A stretch of 64,000 nt of DNA from NCBI RefSeq assembly GCF_000006565.2, contig NC_031478.1, positions 6,955,057 to 7,019,056 on the forward strand, given 5' to 3'. The notes under the pieces are model-generated. The model saw only the letters and a list, made by a program, of their open reading frames with translations. It made no database searches and was not told the DNA's origin. Positions 36,950-49,917 of the stretch are shown in pieces (within the stretch, counting starts at the first letter, position 1; every line of letters starts with the position of its first letter). A program made the translations under genes and the position numbers. The stretch comes from Toxoplasma gondii ME49. Lineage: Eukaryota; Apicomplexa; Conoidasida; Eucoccidiorida; Sarcocystidae.

Positions 36950-39900
36950 TCAAAACGTAGAAGGCTTGTAGACATAGAACGCGCGAACTAGGACTCGGTG
37001 GAAGGAGAGAGGCTGACCCATACAGAGGAAGAGAACATAGAGAACGGCGACGCTGTCTCGCCTGCTGCACACACTACCAGCAAGATTTGTCACTTTGATA
37101 CCTGTTCCCTGTCGGTGCCATTCATGTCTACCTGTCAAGAAGACGTGAGATTCACCACTTGCCACAGCGAAGGCTCACATATTCGTGCCATCCGGCGGCT
37201 GCAGGCGAGCATAAATAAAGCCCGCCAGGATTCAGTGTGCATCCAGAAGCCAGCCGAATAAACGAGAGTCCCTGAGGCAACACATCTCTTTTTTTCACTG
37301 CAGTGAAAGGCCATTTTTCGCAGAGTTTGAAGTTGAGAAAATGTATCGCCCTAACCCGCGGCAGTTCAGATTGGCAATACGCTACTGGAAATAGTCAGTG
37401 TGCTGTATGTCAGAATTATTCACACGCTATGTTTCACTAGCATCACTAGGTCCCCACTCTATCTGTTGGTTTTTCCCCTTCATACAACGCAGTAATGCCT
37501 GGAAGAATCTAACGACAACCGGAAACCGTTTTGAAGTTACTTGGCCGCCAAGAAGTTACCACGCAGCCCTCGATGGCAGATGAGCCGCAATGAAAAAAAA
37601 TGGACGTCACGCTGCCTCACCACAGATGATGGACATCGAAAACAACACGTGACGTGCATTCCGTGAGTGCTTAGGTACAAGAGAAATGGACTGTTTGTTC
37701 CTTCCCAACCAAAATATCACGCTGTGTAGTAAAAGCTGTTTTCGACACTCGCACTCTTTCTTGTTGATCGCGCAGTGGCGAACTGTTATGCCACAGCTGT
37801 CTCAGTGCCTTGGCATGGCCTGCGTGGCTGGTAGTTTTGCTGCCACGCGCATCTTTGCGGTTCTCGCCCTGCATGGACACATTCAGAGAGAAACGTTTGC
37901 CATATTTTCCGTAACCGCACACCGCTGCTGCATTTTGGGAAGAACGCTCGATTGCTTCACAGAAATACGGAGCACCGTCTAGTCCAGGGCGACTGCAGAC
38001 AACACATCACGGTACCGGGAGTCCGCTTTGTACCTACCGCCGATTTCGAAGAACTTCTTCCTCCTTGGGTTTTAAAGGCTTCTGCAGGACGCACAGTGCA
38101 GCATTCGGCGCGGCACGCATGTTCCTTTCCGCATTTCGCTGCTTCCTACGGTTATTTTCGTGAGATACAGAAGTGTGGGAGACTTCTCGTCTTCCTGCAT
38201 CTAACTAGGGAAAAGTAGAGTGACCGGTTCAACGCAACACGCACGTTGAGTCATCCGAAAAAGCCGAACATGCTTGTCTTCTACACTCTTCAAGCACGTC
38301 AAAAACCTCTTTCTCGACACTCTTGGCGTTTGCCTTACCTTCAATACTAAATGCCAAAGCTTGTTCTCCCTCTCGTTGTGAGTGTCCCCCGCACCAAACA
38401 GCTGCCGTTGAACATCCTCTGCATCGAAACAATTTCCATATTTGGCGGTCTCTTGCCCAAAACCCGCATCTGAAAGGAGTTTTTCGAGAACTCGCGGATC
38501 CTGCTGATGCACCTGTGCCTCTCTTGTGCCGCGCGCAGCCGAAGTAAGTGGTCCGAACTCGCCTGTCGGGTCCAGTCTTGTCGGCTGCTTCCGCGAGAAG
38601 AAACCTTGTCGGCGAGAATTCGCAGTAGTCCAGTCAGAGTTCTTATTGTTTTGCTTCAAACGCTGCTTGATGAGTCGATCTTCTAAAGAGTGGTAGGATA
38701 GAATAAGGAGGCGACCGCCTGGTTTAAGGAGGCGTTCTGCATGCGTCAGGAGGCTGTCCAGTGATTCCAATTCTTGATTCACGTACATCCTGAGAGCCTA
38801 AAATGTGAAAACAGACACAAGTGTGATTCTCTGTCTGTCACCTGGGGTAGAGAGGTTGCATGTGTGTGTGCGTGTGTGTCAAGGAAAGCGACAGCCACAG
38901 CGGCACTGAAGCGACGTCCTCGTAGCGACGCCAGGCCGTTTCTTAAACATTCCGGAGTACACAGCTCTTCAAGAATACTGGAAAGTTCTGAAAGGCTCCT
39001 TCTTCCAGATAAAGATTCACTCACCACAAGAGGGACAGTCATTTCTAGCTTTGATTTCGACACGTATGCATGCGAGCTCGCTCTTCTTTGTCACCCCCTG
39101 GCATCTGCGCACCTAAAAGAACAGTTGCTCTAACGTCTGTGCCAGTGCATAGCACCTTCTTTCGGCGAACCTGAAAAACTCTTGAGCACGTCTTGATAAC
39201 GAACTGAGGGTTCCGATAGCGACAGCAGTCTTCAATGATTTGTCGCAGCTCCTCCGTCGTCTTCAGTAAGCCGTGGATCTCTCGGTATCGGACGATACAA
39301 GAGGCAATTGGCCCAGCAAGCCGCTCCTCTCCAAAAGTCTTGAAAATGTAGGCAAGAGCTGCCTGGGGGAGGCTATTCACGACCTGAGAGACAAACAAAG
39401 GTCCGACACACCTAGCCTGTGCCTTAGAGCGGGATGTCCACGGCAAACGAATGCTCCATCAATTACACACACACCGCTGTAAAATGGCTTTAATCCAGCA
39501 CCTCGCATCAGAAACCCATCGGTGAGCCACGCGTATCGGTCGCCTTGCCGCGCTGGAGAGTTTCTGGCTGACGTTCCGCTACAAATTCAGGAAAAAGGCG
39601 CTTGCTCACTGCCTAATGTAAGACTCTGTTGAAATTTTAGCGGTCGACGGTTAACCGCACACGACGAAACGTAAGAGCTTGGGATCCCTGGTTCCCGAAG
39701 GGGGGGCTGGCAATAGACTGAGCAAATGTTCAGCCTAGTGCGTTGGCAGACAGACGCGATACGCCAGGGCTCCAAAGCGTTTTTCATTTCTTGATTAAAA
39801 AAAAATTCTAAGATGACTCGACGACTACACCTGGTCGGGAATCTGAACATACCTGCGCCGCATCCAGGTTTCCACCGCGACTTCCACCAATGCCTGAAGG

Positions 39901-42900
39901 AGCGTTCTCCAAGCCGTGACTGCTTGAGTCGTTTGCTGCCGCCACACCATCGATCACAGGACTCTGACGCGACCATCCCGTTAGAGCTGTCTCGTCTGCT
40001 GGTGCGCAGTCTTGGTCAGGATCCGTATCTGGACTGTCTTTCGTGGCAGAAGCTGCATCGCCAGACGCGCTAGAGTTTCCCCTTTCGAAACGCATGTCTA
40101 GAGGTCCGTCTATGCTGTGGGAGAAGCCTCTGTGCGCCGCAGTCAACTGGTGTGTCGAGACACCCAGATCCGCAAAAATCCTGCACAATGTTGGGAACGC
40201 CACATACACTGCATAGTTTGCATGCAGGGTGCCGCCTTCTCGGATTCACTCATCAAGGTTTCTTCTAACATTCCGAGTTCGGGCAGAACAGAGGGGCTTC
40301 TTGGCTATGGCGTCACAAGAACAAACCACGGAAATGGCACTCCAGACTGCGTTTCTCTTCCACCGGTAAAGGCGGCAGCGTAAGACCTAGAAAACCGACT
40401 TACCCGTCAACAGTGCCTTCCAATCCATCATACAAGGCAGCGACCTCCAACCCCCCCCTGTGAATGCAGTGCAGCGGGTCCTGAGCCGTCAACAGGTCGA
40501 CTTCTGTGTGCTGTTGCTCTCCTGGATTCTCTCCATGTCCGACTCGGTCCGCCAGCCCGTCTTCTTGCCTCATGCTCGGTTGTCTGTGCTCCTCTTCCTT
40601 CTTGTCTGTCCGCGTAGATCCTCGAAAGAGGTGCGAGGCACCACGTTTAGTTCGCCGCCGTATAGCCGCTTTTGGAACTTCGCTTACAGTTCCAGGAGGG
40701 CGCCAAGTATCCATCGCCACCCGCAGAGCGTGTGGCAAGTCTGCAAACGAACTTTGCAGGACAATTACCGAAGATTGCTCGGCAGTCGTGCCTTTTCCAA
40801 ACGTCGACATGCCGTGGGGATCCATCTCGTTCCTCTGCTGCCATTCGAAGTAATTCCATTTCCTTTGTTGAAACGGAGCTTCTAGGGGAGAGTGCATGCG
40901 TTTCTCCGTCACCAAAGAGCTGCTAGTGCCTGTTCTGGTGTTCTCTGTTTTTCGCACTCCGGCCTCTCTGCCGTTATCGACGCGCGTATCACCTAGACCA
41001 CAACCTACTCGAATCCTTCGAAGTTGCCGCATACGGTTTCGCGTGGCTGCCACTGCTTCCTCGTCTCGATCGATGGCAAGCAATCTTCCACCCTAAATAA
41101 AGAAATGGAACACCAACAACAAACGCCTGACAGAAATACGCAGCAAATCCACGAGGAATTGACGCATATGCAAAAGGACTGCTTCTGACGTATCTCTGTG
41201 TGTTCGAATATCTCAAACCGACCCCTGAATGTGGGCTATCAAGGCCGTTTAGATTCATGCAAAAGATATGCTGAGTCGTTCCAACAATATACCGTTAAAA
41301 CAAGACCCGTGCACAACCACTGGAGCTAGCGATTTCAATCGACCTACATCTTCTTCGATAGACAGAATCCAAGGGTATCTTGACCTGACAGCGGGCAACA
41401 AAGGAGCTGTTCGGACACCTCCGAGACCTTTCAATGAGGGCCGATGACCTTAGGCTTCCTCAGCGAAAGACAGACGTTCCCAGTTTAGGATTATCCTTTA
41501 TAAATCTGGCAGCATCACCACTACGTCACACACGATCTCTTATTCGACGCAAGACTGCCAAGCCCCTTTTCATGTCAACACTGATCTGACCTCCCTGTCC
41601 CTTGGTTTAAGCAACAGGAAAACAACCGTCTCTCCGAAAACGTGAGGTCAACACAACATGGACAGTGTGGTTTCAAGTACACCTTGCTTGTCAGGAACTA
41701 ATTCCTAGTCTGTGCCCCCAGTTCCTGCACAGGTACGTACCTCGAATTCAACGGCCCTCCAGATAGCCTCCGCGTGGCCACCGCCGCCTGCTGTGCAGTC
41801 GATATACAACCCATCTTTGGAGGTGATGAGGTACTGAAGAACTTCGTTGACCATAACTGGCACATGCTCATGGTAGCTGCCGGAGGTGGGCTGCTCTTGT
41901 TCAGACTGCCCCTTAGGTTCCGAAGCGTTACTGTTTTGTTGGTTCTTGTTTTCGTTGCTTTTCTGGGGAGTGCATGCAGCGTGACCCACAGTGGAGTTGC
42001 TTCCACGCGAGCCCTCGAGCTGTCCATCCCTCAGTGCAATTGTTTCTTGCCGGGGTTTCCCCGTTGCTTCAAATTCCCCTAGACAGACGACTGGTTGAGA
42101 GCGAGAATCTCCACCGGATGGAGTGGGGGTTTTAGAGATGCATGCCTGGCATTTCTGCTGCCGCGTGGCCGCTAGCGGACACGAGGCCGTGGCTGTATGC
42201 TCAGAATGCAGAGCTCGAGGTGCCGAGTGGATTATTTTTCCGACGGAATTCCCAGCAGCCTTTTGAGAATATGGGGCAAAGGTGCCTTTCGCTGACGGAA
42301 CGTACGCATGCCGGCTTCTCTCCGGGAAAGAGCGCGTCAGTCCAAGAAACGGAGCAACGAAGAACCACCCATCGCACCAGTTGCCTCTATGCTTTGTGCC
42401 CTGAAGGGAGAAGTCGCTCGCGACTGACAGATTCGGTGTACCCCCATTCGCGAAAAACAAACGGTTTGAACAGGTTTCCCGGAAAGTACGCAGGATAATG
42501 CATCTGCAATTAATGTGTCTTGACAGCTGGAAACGAGAAATGAGGGAACCTGGCACACCTGAGCTGGTCCCATAAAATGTTGGTCCAACAAATACAACAA
42601 ATGCACAGCTGGGGTGACGCCGGGGGTCTTTGCCAGATGAAGGGAACCGCTTTCTGCTTGGATCGGGTGACACTCGCAAGACGGTCAAATGTGTGTTCCA
42701 ATAAGCGGGCTTGTTCGCTGGCTTGAAAGAACTCGGTGTATGTTCTGACCCATGGCCCTTTTCTGAAGCCACATGCAACGGCAGATCTGAAAACTTTCGA
42801 GTTGGAAGGAAGGTATTTTGTCTAAGCCAACATGGTGAAACTACAGACTGTTGAAGGGCATGCGCATGACGATTCGCTACACGGAACAGAGGCTGTGCCT

Positions 42901-43129
42901 GGCACCAGTTGCGTACGCTAGTCAGGACTATGGATGCGGAAGTTGGTGAAGAGACAAGCGTGGTACCGAAAATCAGAGTAACGTAGAAACAACAAGCATA
43001 CTTACTCGAGAAGCGCCCCAAGCAATACAGAAAAGTCAATCTGCTGTGGAGTGAGACCAGGGACAAGAGCAGACCCATGTCGAGGCGCCACGTCAAGGCT
43101 GAATGACCTTGGGGAAGTGAACAGCCCAT
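36950..43129 (-). CDS. RsmH/MraW-type 16S rRNA (cytosine-N4) methyltransferase, long form
   Basis: Seven exons with agreeing phases: 41741-43129, 40404-41092, 39853-40180, 39171-39383, 38339-38797, 38038-38081 and a less certain 36950-37061, giving about 1,077 residues against roughly 310 in bacteria. Family blocks occur in order: [29 protein letters not shown] (AdoMet site), [88 protein letters not shown] and [15 protein letters not shown]. RsmH methylates the P-site cytosine of bacterial-type small-subunit rRNA. Here the target would be apicoplast or mitochondrial rRNA (inference). The 420-residue N-terminus has hydrophobic starts at Met 43129 and 43078 ([20 protein letters not shown]), consistent with a signal or transit region. 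Inserts of about 150 residues follow LAIDRDEEA and DMRFERGN. Confidence 0.87.
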
Positions 43130-45031
43130 TAGAGCGACGTTGACGAAAAAACGAAAGACATTTTCCCCCCCGAATGTTGCCAGAATCTGCCAAGCTGTGG
43201 GAGACACAAACACATCGGGGTGGCAGTGAGAAATGAGCGGCACATCTCAAACGAAGAATCCATTGTCCGACGTTTTCTGACGCATGCAAACATGAACAGC
43301 GGCATGCAACAGAGTCAATTCACGAATTTGTTTGCGCCTTTTCCGATAGGCAGACGCCTTCATTTGGCCTGTTCTTGTCAGCCGTGTATCTGCATGAGTG
43401 AATACACCGTCAAATCAAGAAGTTCGGACATCGTTTTTCCTTCAGCTCGTGTGTAGCCACGGGTAGCTTAGATGAAAGATCGCGCATGCGTTGCTCGCGT
43501 AACTTTGCTCCTTGAATTGAAGTGTATCTTCCATAGCATGAGAAAGCACATCAAAGCTACAGGTGTTTTACTCGATAGAGAAACTGATGTGTGGTCAGTC
43601 TGCATTGCCTCACCGTCATGCATGACTGCGGGCTTACATTTTGCCCCTGCAAGACAACTGGAGACTTCCCGATTCATGGCGCAACAAGAGAAACCACGGT
43701 CTTATTTTAAGCTCCGGTACTAGATTACTCAAGAATCATGGCCATTGCTGGAGAGCTAACTAATGACCAATTCCTGAAATGTGCCGTCAACATGCATGCC
43801 ATATTCACAGCAGGAGTTACCGTGTTCGAAGAACACAAACCATCGTCAGTCTATGATTTTACGCCGTTTGTCGTAACCGACTAATCCCACTGGATTCCCC
43901 CTGTCTAGTTCGCGAGGAAAGTGATTATGAATCATGAGAGCTGTTTTAGGAGTATGTCGTTGTAGAGGAACTGGTACTCGATGAAAAACGGGGACTGTTG
44001 GTACCTGTTGTTCGCTGTCGGTGTCTCGTATTTTTCCGGTTCCCTGAAGCCCATTACGTGTCCTTGCTCATGTATTATCATTGTGATTCGATGCGGTATC
44101 GTATGTAGCTGCTGTAAACAGGACCAACCCTTGGGAGCCTTTGTTTATCGGTCGTTCACAGAATTGATTTCAGCGCCTGCGTCCCTAGCAAGAAAGGATA
44201 ATTCTATCCGTCCCGTCCCGTGCCAATGTATTGAACATGCCACAGCAGCCTTCCCTGAAGATGCGCGCTACGTCTGTGTCATGTGGAGGGATTGTCAGCA
44301 ACTCTTCATGGCTCGAGCATTTGCCGTCATCGCTAACAATCGACCATGGCTCATTTGAAGTGACACAAGCCTGCCTACACAAATTCAGCTGACATAGGAA
44401 ACAGAAAAGCCAATAATAAAGAGAGGCACATAGTGTACGCACACAGGCTGGCAGGAGTGGAAGCAGATCAATAAACTCAAGAGGACTTCAAACGTTAAAG
44501 TTGGGGACGAGCTACATTCTCCACTCGGGGGAACCAAAAGTTTGAGGAAACAGTAACTCTAGCTGTTTAAATAGTTCATCAACCGCAGAGTACAGAGGCA
44601 ATCAAAAATGTTTTTCGGAAAGGCTTGCAAGTTTTGTTTCCAAAGAGGGACTCCCCTGACCAGAATGGCCAAACGCACGAACAAAGCACAAACGGCTGAC
44701 TATTCAGGCTGGCTTTGCCATCACCAGCGCGTAGAGACAAGAAATACAACGGACATGTCACACACGGAGAGCGCCTTGCTAGAACCATTTTTTTGTCTCC
44801 AGTTTTTGCCGTTGCGCCAGTCACGAACGAAGGGAAATGAAGAATTGTCGAAACAATTTTGGAGAACAGGTGTATTATTCCGTCACCTTTCACGGTTAGA
44901 CTGCCTCGCCCCACAAGGTCAAACTCCTTCGTTCCATCCATGTAAATTCTGTAATCAGGAAATGTCGAAACGATGAGGCTGCTAGAAACAGGCACGTCAA
45001 TTATGCAAAGATGCGAGTTACTTGTAATGTA
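43130..45031. other. Intergenic, no supported gene
   Basis: This holds the upstream flank of the RsmH gene (-) and the 3' flank of the Ala/Gly-rich gene at 45-46 kb (-). A minus-strand frame near 44890-44990 (YRIYMDGTKEFDLVGRGSL) is bounded by an acceptor-like TTACAG and a donor-like GTGACG. It could be an extra 3' exon of the neighbouring gene, but I cannot prove it. Confidence 0.45.
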
Positions 45032-46420
45032 TTACAGAAAATTGGCCATCCGACCACGTCGGCGGCGGATGTAAGTGAACCTGTGAGCGGTGGCAGAACT
45101 GACGTGTGTTTCAGGGATTTCCGGTGTGCCTAGAATCCCCTCCTCATGCCCACTGTTTTGGCGGTCTTTCTCAGCGTCATCTTCGCCCCCGGCTGATGCG
45201 GTCGTCTCACTCTCTAGATGGGAAAGGACTCCATCAACTGAATCGGTCATCTCTTCCTTACTGCGTCCTACGTCCCCTTTGCTTAACGTCTTATAGCTGC
45301 AGGGTGCCTTGTCTATCTTGCCTGCACCGTGCACATTTATTGCTGGCAGGTGTCCCGCGTTTTCCGTGACCGATACAGGAACCATGTTTGTGTCACGGTC
45401 CTTCGCAGTCCCCGTGCCCACCACGTGGTCCTCATCTTTAAGAACAACGACGACCTCTTCTTCGAGTCTCCACCGCGCGACTCGTTTTGCCAACCGCCGG
45501 CTACCTGGCTTTAAAGCTACACTACCAGCCTGGTCGCCTTGCTTTCGGCTGCCTGCACAGCACACCTGCCCCACGGCCCACCGCAAGAGTGCGAGACCGG
45601 CAATAGTGGTGATCATGGACACCTCCCTGCTTCCAGCTGACGGCTCCGTTTCTGCTCCTGCCATCGGATCTGCAACTGCTGTCTCGCCCGTCCCTGTGTT
45701 GCCAATTGGAACGGTAGGAGCACCGTTTCCTTGATGGCTGTTGCCGTATGGAGGGACATATGTGGGGCGTTGACCCTGAACGTGACCGGAATTCTCACGC
45801 AAATGCCGGTCGGTAGTTCGCATCTGTCCATGCGGATGGGGAGAGCGAGTCGGAACATGCCCACGTTGCCCGATATCTCGATTGCCAAGAGTGTCAGTTC
45901 TGTAACGAGCTACGTGTGCGTGGGTGTTCTGCGCCGAAGAGGTGCCTTGGGGCGTCGTGCCTATAGGATGGTGAGACACTGGGGAGACATGAGGATGTAG
46001 CGAACCACCAACTGGATGAGAGGTAGCTGCTCCAGCTCCTGCTGCACGTGCGAATCCCCTCCCGCCTGTGTTTTTTGCCGCCACATGAGCGAAGTGAGCA
46101 CCGTGAGATGCGATGTGCGCTGCTTCCCCGGTTGTCGCAGTTAGACTTGAAGGAGCGGAAGCCGCCGCTCCTGTAGCTTTTGAAAGGAAGCTTCCAGATC
46201 CCTTAAGCGCAGTCACGGCACCCTTTGAAAGGAACACTGCACCGGCGGCTTTCCCTCCCCCAGCCACAGCGGTCCCTGCCGCACCTGCTGCTAATGAAAC
46301 AGGAGCAGCTCCGGTTACGGTGCTGGCAGCTGCTGCTCCCCCAGCAGGCAAGGATGTTTTGAGAAGCACTGGTCCTAGAGCAGTCAAGGCGATCAGGGAC
46401 CCTCCTCCGAGAGCTGGCAT
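45032..46420 (-). CDS. Ala/Gly-rich membrane-associated hypothetical protein (family member 1)
   Basis: A single open exon of 462 codons starts from an ATG with a good coccidian context (CAAAACAATGCC). Residues 1-110 are almost free of acidic residues and rich in Ala, Gly, Ser, Thr and Val, with Lys spaced every 8-20 residues (LGPVLLKTSLPAGGAAAAST, GAVFLSKGAVTALKGSGSFL). A His/Pro/Gln/Asn-rich stretch follows (HPHVSPVSHHPIG and others). Near residue 270 is one transmembrane-like segment (MITTIAGLALLRWAVGQVCC). The rest is a charged tail with an acidic zone and a basic end (FTYIRRRRGRMANF). I recognise no domain. Two neighbours (49486-49917 and 50957-52029) share the Ala/Gly/Lys N-terminal style, including the LLKTS motif in one. 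The stop may be bypassed by a GTAATA donor overlapping the last codons. Confidence 0.6.
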   Translation of the reverse strand: MPALGGGSLIALTALGPVLLKTSLPAGGAAAASTVTGAAPVSLAAGAAGTAVAGGGKAAGAVFLSKGAVTALKGSGSFLSKATGAAASAPSSLTATTGEAAHIASHGAHFAHVAAKNTGGRGFARAAGAGAATSHPVGGSLHPHVSPVSHHPIGTTPQGTSSAQNTHAHVARYRTDTLGNRDIGQRGHVPTRSPHPHGQMRTTDRHLRENSGHVQGQRPTYVPPYGNSHQGNGAPTVPIGNTGTGETAVADPMAGAETEPSAGSREVSMITTIAGLALLRWAVGQVCCAGSRKQGDQAGSVALKPGSRRLAKRVARWRLEEEVVVVLKDEDHVVGTGTAKDRDTNMVPVSVTENAGHLPAINVHGAGKIDKAPCSYKTLSKGDVGRSKEEMTDSVDGVLSHLESETTASAGGEDDAEKDRQNSGHEEGILGTPEIPETHVSSATAHRFTYIRRRRGRMANFL

Positions 46421-49400
46421 TGTTTTGCGTTTCGAATAGGAACAAATGTTTGCCACCAAGCGGACAAAATAGCATGGGCCATCGAGCAGTGCCACGTCAA
46501 CAGTTGTTTTCCTAGATGACAAATACTACGGGCATCTTGTGGCAGCTACCATCTCTCACGCTAAACGAAGGAACACTTGGGCTCAGAACAGGACAGAGAC
46601 GTTTGAACTATAACAGCCACAAGGTTGGGTGATGCGTTATCCCACAGAGTCAATGCTTCCGCAATGGAGCGAAGACGATTCTGAAGGCATTTTGTGTCAG
46701 CCACCCTTCGGACTTGGGCCCGTGTAGCGAAACATGAAACGTCAGCATGTTGGACTTTCGTCGTGACCAGCCGGCCAGCAGGTAGATCAGGCTCATGTCT
46801 CAGAAAATCAGAAGCAATACGGTTTCAAGGTCTTTCCTCCAGCCATCTGAAGAGCCATTTACCTGTCTATTCCCGGAAAAAAGTGGACCTTACAAATTCT
46901 GAACATGAAGTGGAAAAGTAATGATTTCGGGGACATTGTTTAAATTTTCCGGGCCACTGATGGGAGGAATGAGCGCGGAACGGCGCAAATGTAGAGAAGT
47001 GTTTGAATCAAGCAGTGAAGTGGATATAATCACAAGGAACTCGCGATTGCCGGGAAACCGTTTACACGAAAGCGCTAAGTCGTAGATTGGAAACAAGAGC
47101 TGCCCCTTTTTGTAGGTAACCAATAGAAACAAGTAAGTCGACGTAAATGGGATGTTATGAATAAGTGGCCCCCCTCCACCACTTTCTTTGGCTCGCTACG
47201 TGGTGTGCGAGCATGAAAAGACAGCCAATGGACCGGTGCACAGATATCAAACGTGCGTTGGTCGCTCACGCCTGGACTACACTCTCAAATGATCGACACG
47301 GCGTAAAAGTTAGTGATGATGTGGCTATTCTCTCAAACAGACTCAAAGTCTCTTTGAAACAGGAATGAAGTCGGTTTGAAAGAAGCTCGTGTAGGGGAAG
47401 CTTAGGTCCTCTCGGCTGTGTACAAATAAACGGAACAGTATCCTAAAGCATAGCTTGGTAGTGTCTGAGACTCTCGAAGTCACCAGTGTACTAAATAAAA
47501 CGTATTCTCGGCTGAGACGGTTCTAGTGTCTTAGAACTCGTTTCAATGACTGGACAAACGTGGAGGTTGAGTTTTCCATTTTCTTTAAATTTCAACAGGG
47601 GATACGTTCATAGACCTCCCAAAAGCGCCGGGTCTTGGAGATGGAAGGACGAGAGGGGCATCAAGCTGCCGGGCACCCGACACAAATATCGGCGCCTAAA
47701 CGTAACCGGCTTGTACACCGAAAGGTCTTCGAAACAAAATTCATATCATCGTGTTCATGAATGACAGGAACGACAGCGAGGGGAGACGCTTGCTACTGGA
47801 TGAGATAAGGACGTCCGGTGGGCGGATTATTCTCGTCCTGGTGTGACAGTAGACAATGCCTCCATGACGTTTACGTGCATCGGGTATCCTTGGTCTGCAA
47901 TCACCATTGGTTGATTCAATTGTCATCATATCTCACACTCATGAAGCGATCAGTATCCGTTCACCCAATCCTTGGACACACCAAATAGAACCAGTAACTG
48001 CGAAGTTCTGGCAGCACCAACTACTTCATTTAATTTCTGAGACTACACAGGCTGTGTCTGTGCAGAACGGATTGTACCTAGACTTGTATCAACGCGACAT
48101 AACTGGCTGTTCCGCAAACGGTGAATGGGGCATCCCTTAAGAACGACGTGACTGGCAGAAGCGAGGAACGAAAAGAGGGAACAGTTTTGTTACTTGCCAC
48201 TTCGCCCGCAATCGGAATGTTGACATTTGATGTCAACGTCATCTTCTTGTGCAGACCTTTCATGGTTGACGCAACTGCGAGATTGCATTGGTGGCACTGA
48301 GGGAATCATCGTTGGGATGTGGCTGAACTTTCTGCAGCTTGGCTTGTCCACCGGAGCACTCACGTGCCTTTCACGCTTCACTAGAAAACGTGCCAACCAA
48401 GACTGCAGCTTATCTTGAGTTGATGTAAGCGAGCGAACACAGAATTATCATGAAATGAGTTGAGGCATCAGAGTTAAGGTAAAGCGTACGTTCAGCAGCC
48501 CGCACCTACAGAGTGTCTGTGTGACGAACGTCACTGGCGTGTCAGTTTGCTCGGCGTGCCAGATCCATTGACGACGGCTACGTTTCTCAGAAAGCTGGGA
48601 TATCTTTCCTTCTCGTAACGGGCCATCTGCCGGTGACTGCAGACCATACAATCTGAACAGTTTTCCTTCGTCTGTGCGACTTAGAAGGTTTCTATCTGTG
48701 GCTGAAATTCGTAGAATCAAGAAGGTACTCGCTTACTTGTAGGACAAACCAGGCGTGCGGCCAACTGATCTGAACGAGACGTCGGCCGCCACAGCTAGTT
48801 GCGACGACGTGAGGGGCGCTGGATGGATGGTTTGTTTCCGTACATGGGACTATCTGTGGAGTACTGGAGTCTCTGTTGCAGTTCATTCTTGTTTTTCAAA
48901 TTATAAGAAGGTAATTGTGGTAGCTTATGAACAACGTCTTTTCGCTTCTCTTGGCTTAAAGGTGTCTCGAAGGTTTCCGTGGGGGTGCCGTTGCCGTTGC
49001 GACCAGCGTAAAGCGAGAAAGTAACGCTTGGGTTTGTTCTGATACTTCAAAGTTGAAAATCTCAACGTTCCTTATAAGTGAGCAAGATGTTGCAAGGACG
49101 GATCTCTAGAGGTGACACTGCTTTTGGTACCTTCAGTGGACAGCCGTGTCGCAGCAGTTTCGCAAGCAATCTTGTGTCATACGTACTGCGCAGCCAAGCG
49201 AGTGTCTTCACAGTCTTTGCTGTTCTTGTGTCTTGTGTGATTACAAAGTTTGGCACCTTGTTCACACGATGATTTCGTCCGGAGGGAACATGCACATAGT
49301 TTAGGGAAAGCACTGTATTCAGTCTAGTACGTGCTTTCTGGACAGGCAAGCGAGCTGAGACACACAAAATGATGTTGTTCTCTTGTTCACGAGTCTGTTT

Positions 49401-49485
49401 AATTCCACAGGATTTTGGCCCCATTTGCTTCTTTCGTGTCCAGTGGATGCTGCCTGTCTCTTGCAGTTCTCAGTCTGTGGCCAGA
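46421..49485. other. Intergenic, no supported gene
   Basis: 3 kb between divergently oriented members 1 and 2 of the Ala/Gly-rich group. Frames are short and without domains. Promoters of both genes probably lie here. Confidence 0.5.
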
Positions 49486-49917
49486 ATGCCGCTCGAAGTA
49501 TTGGGGCCTCTCGCAGTCTTGACCGCGGGCATGAAGGCGCTCCCAGGTGCAGCGCTGCTGAAGACTAGCGGCGCTGCGGTTGCGGCGAAGGGAACAGGGA
49601 TTTTTGCTGCTAAAAACAAAGCCGTCTTCGCGGCCACCCATCCAGGCACCAGTTCTGGAACCTCGGCCAGCCATGAAGCTTTGGAAAAAGCAAAAACTGA
49701 GCTTCAGAAGGCTGCTAGTGATATTGAGGAGGCGGAGAATACGACCAAGAGCATGATGCCCCTTGGCCTTTTAACGGCATTTGGTTTCGGTGGAAAACAA
49801 GATGATACAGTTGCTGCTCTTCGCCGTGCAAGAGCCAGGTCACACCACGGTGATGACCGCCGTGTTCGTCTTTCCACTGTGCCGGACAGATGCAGCAGCT
49901 ATGGCGATTTTCTGTGA
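49486..49917 (+). CDS. Ala/Gly-rich hypothetical protein (family member 2)
   Basis: An open frame of 143 codons from the ATG at 49486 (MPLEVLGPLAVLTAGMKALP). Residues 1-55 are Ala/Gly/Lys-rich with almost no acidic residues (GAALLKTSGAAVAAKGTGIF), echoing member 1. Then come a predicted coiled coil (EALEKAKTELQKAASDIEEA), a short hydrophobic stretch (MMPLGLLTAFGFGG) and a basic tail (ALRRARARSHHGDDRRVRLS). No domain is recognised. An acceptor-like TTGCAG lies 20 bases upstream, so an upstream non-coding or coding exon is possible. Member 3 lies 1 kb downstream on the opposite strand. Confidence 0.55.
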   Translation: MPLEVLGPLAVLTAGMKALPGAALLKTSGAAVAAKGTGIFAAKNKAVFAATHPGTSSGTSASHEALEKAKTELQKAASDIEEAENTTKSMMPLGLLTAFGFGGKQDDTVAALRRARARSHHGDDRRVRLSTVPDRCSSYGDFL

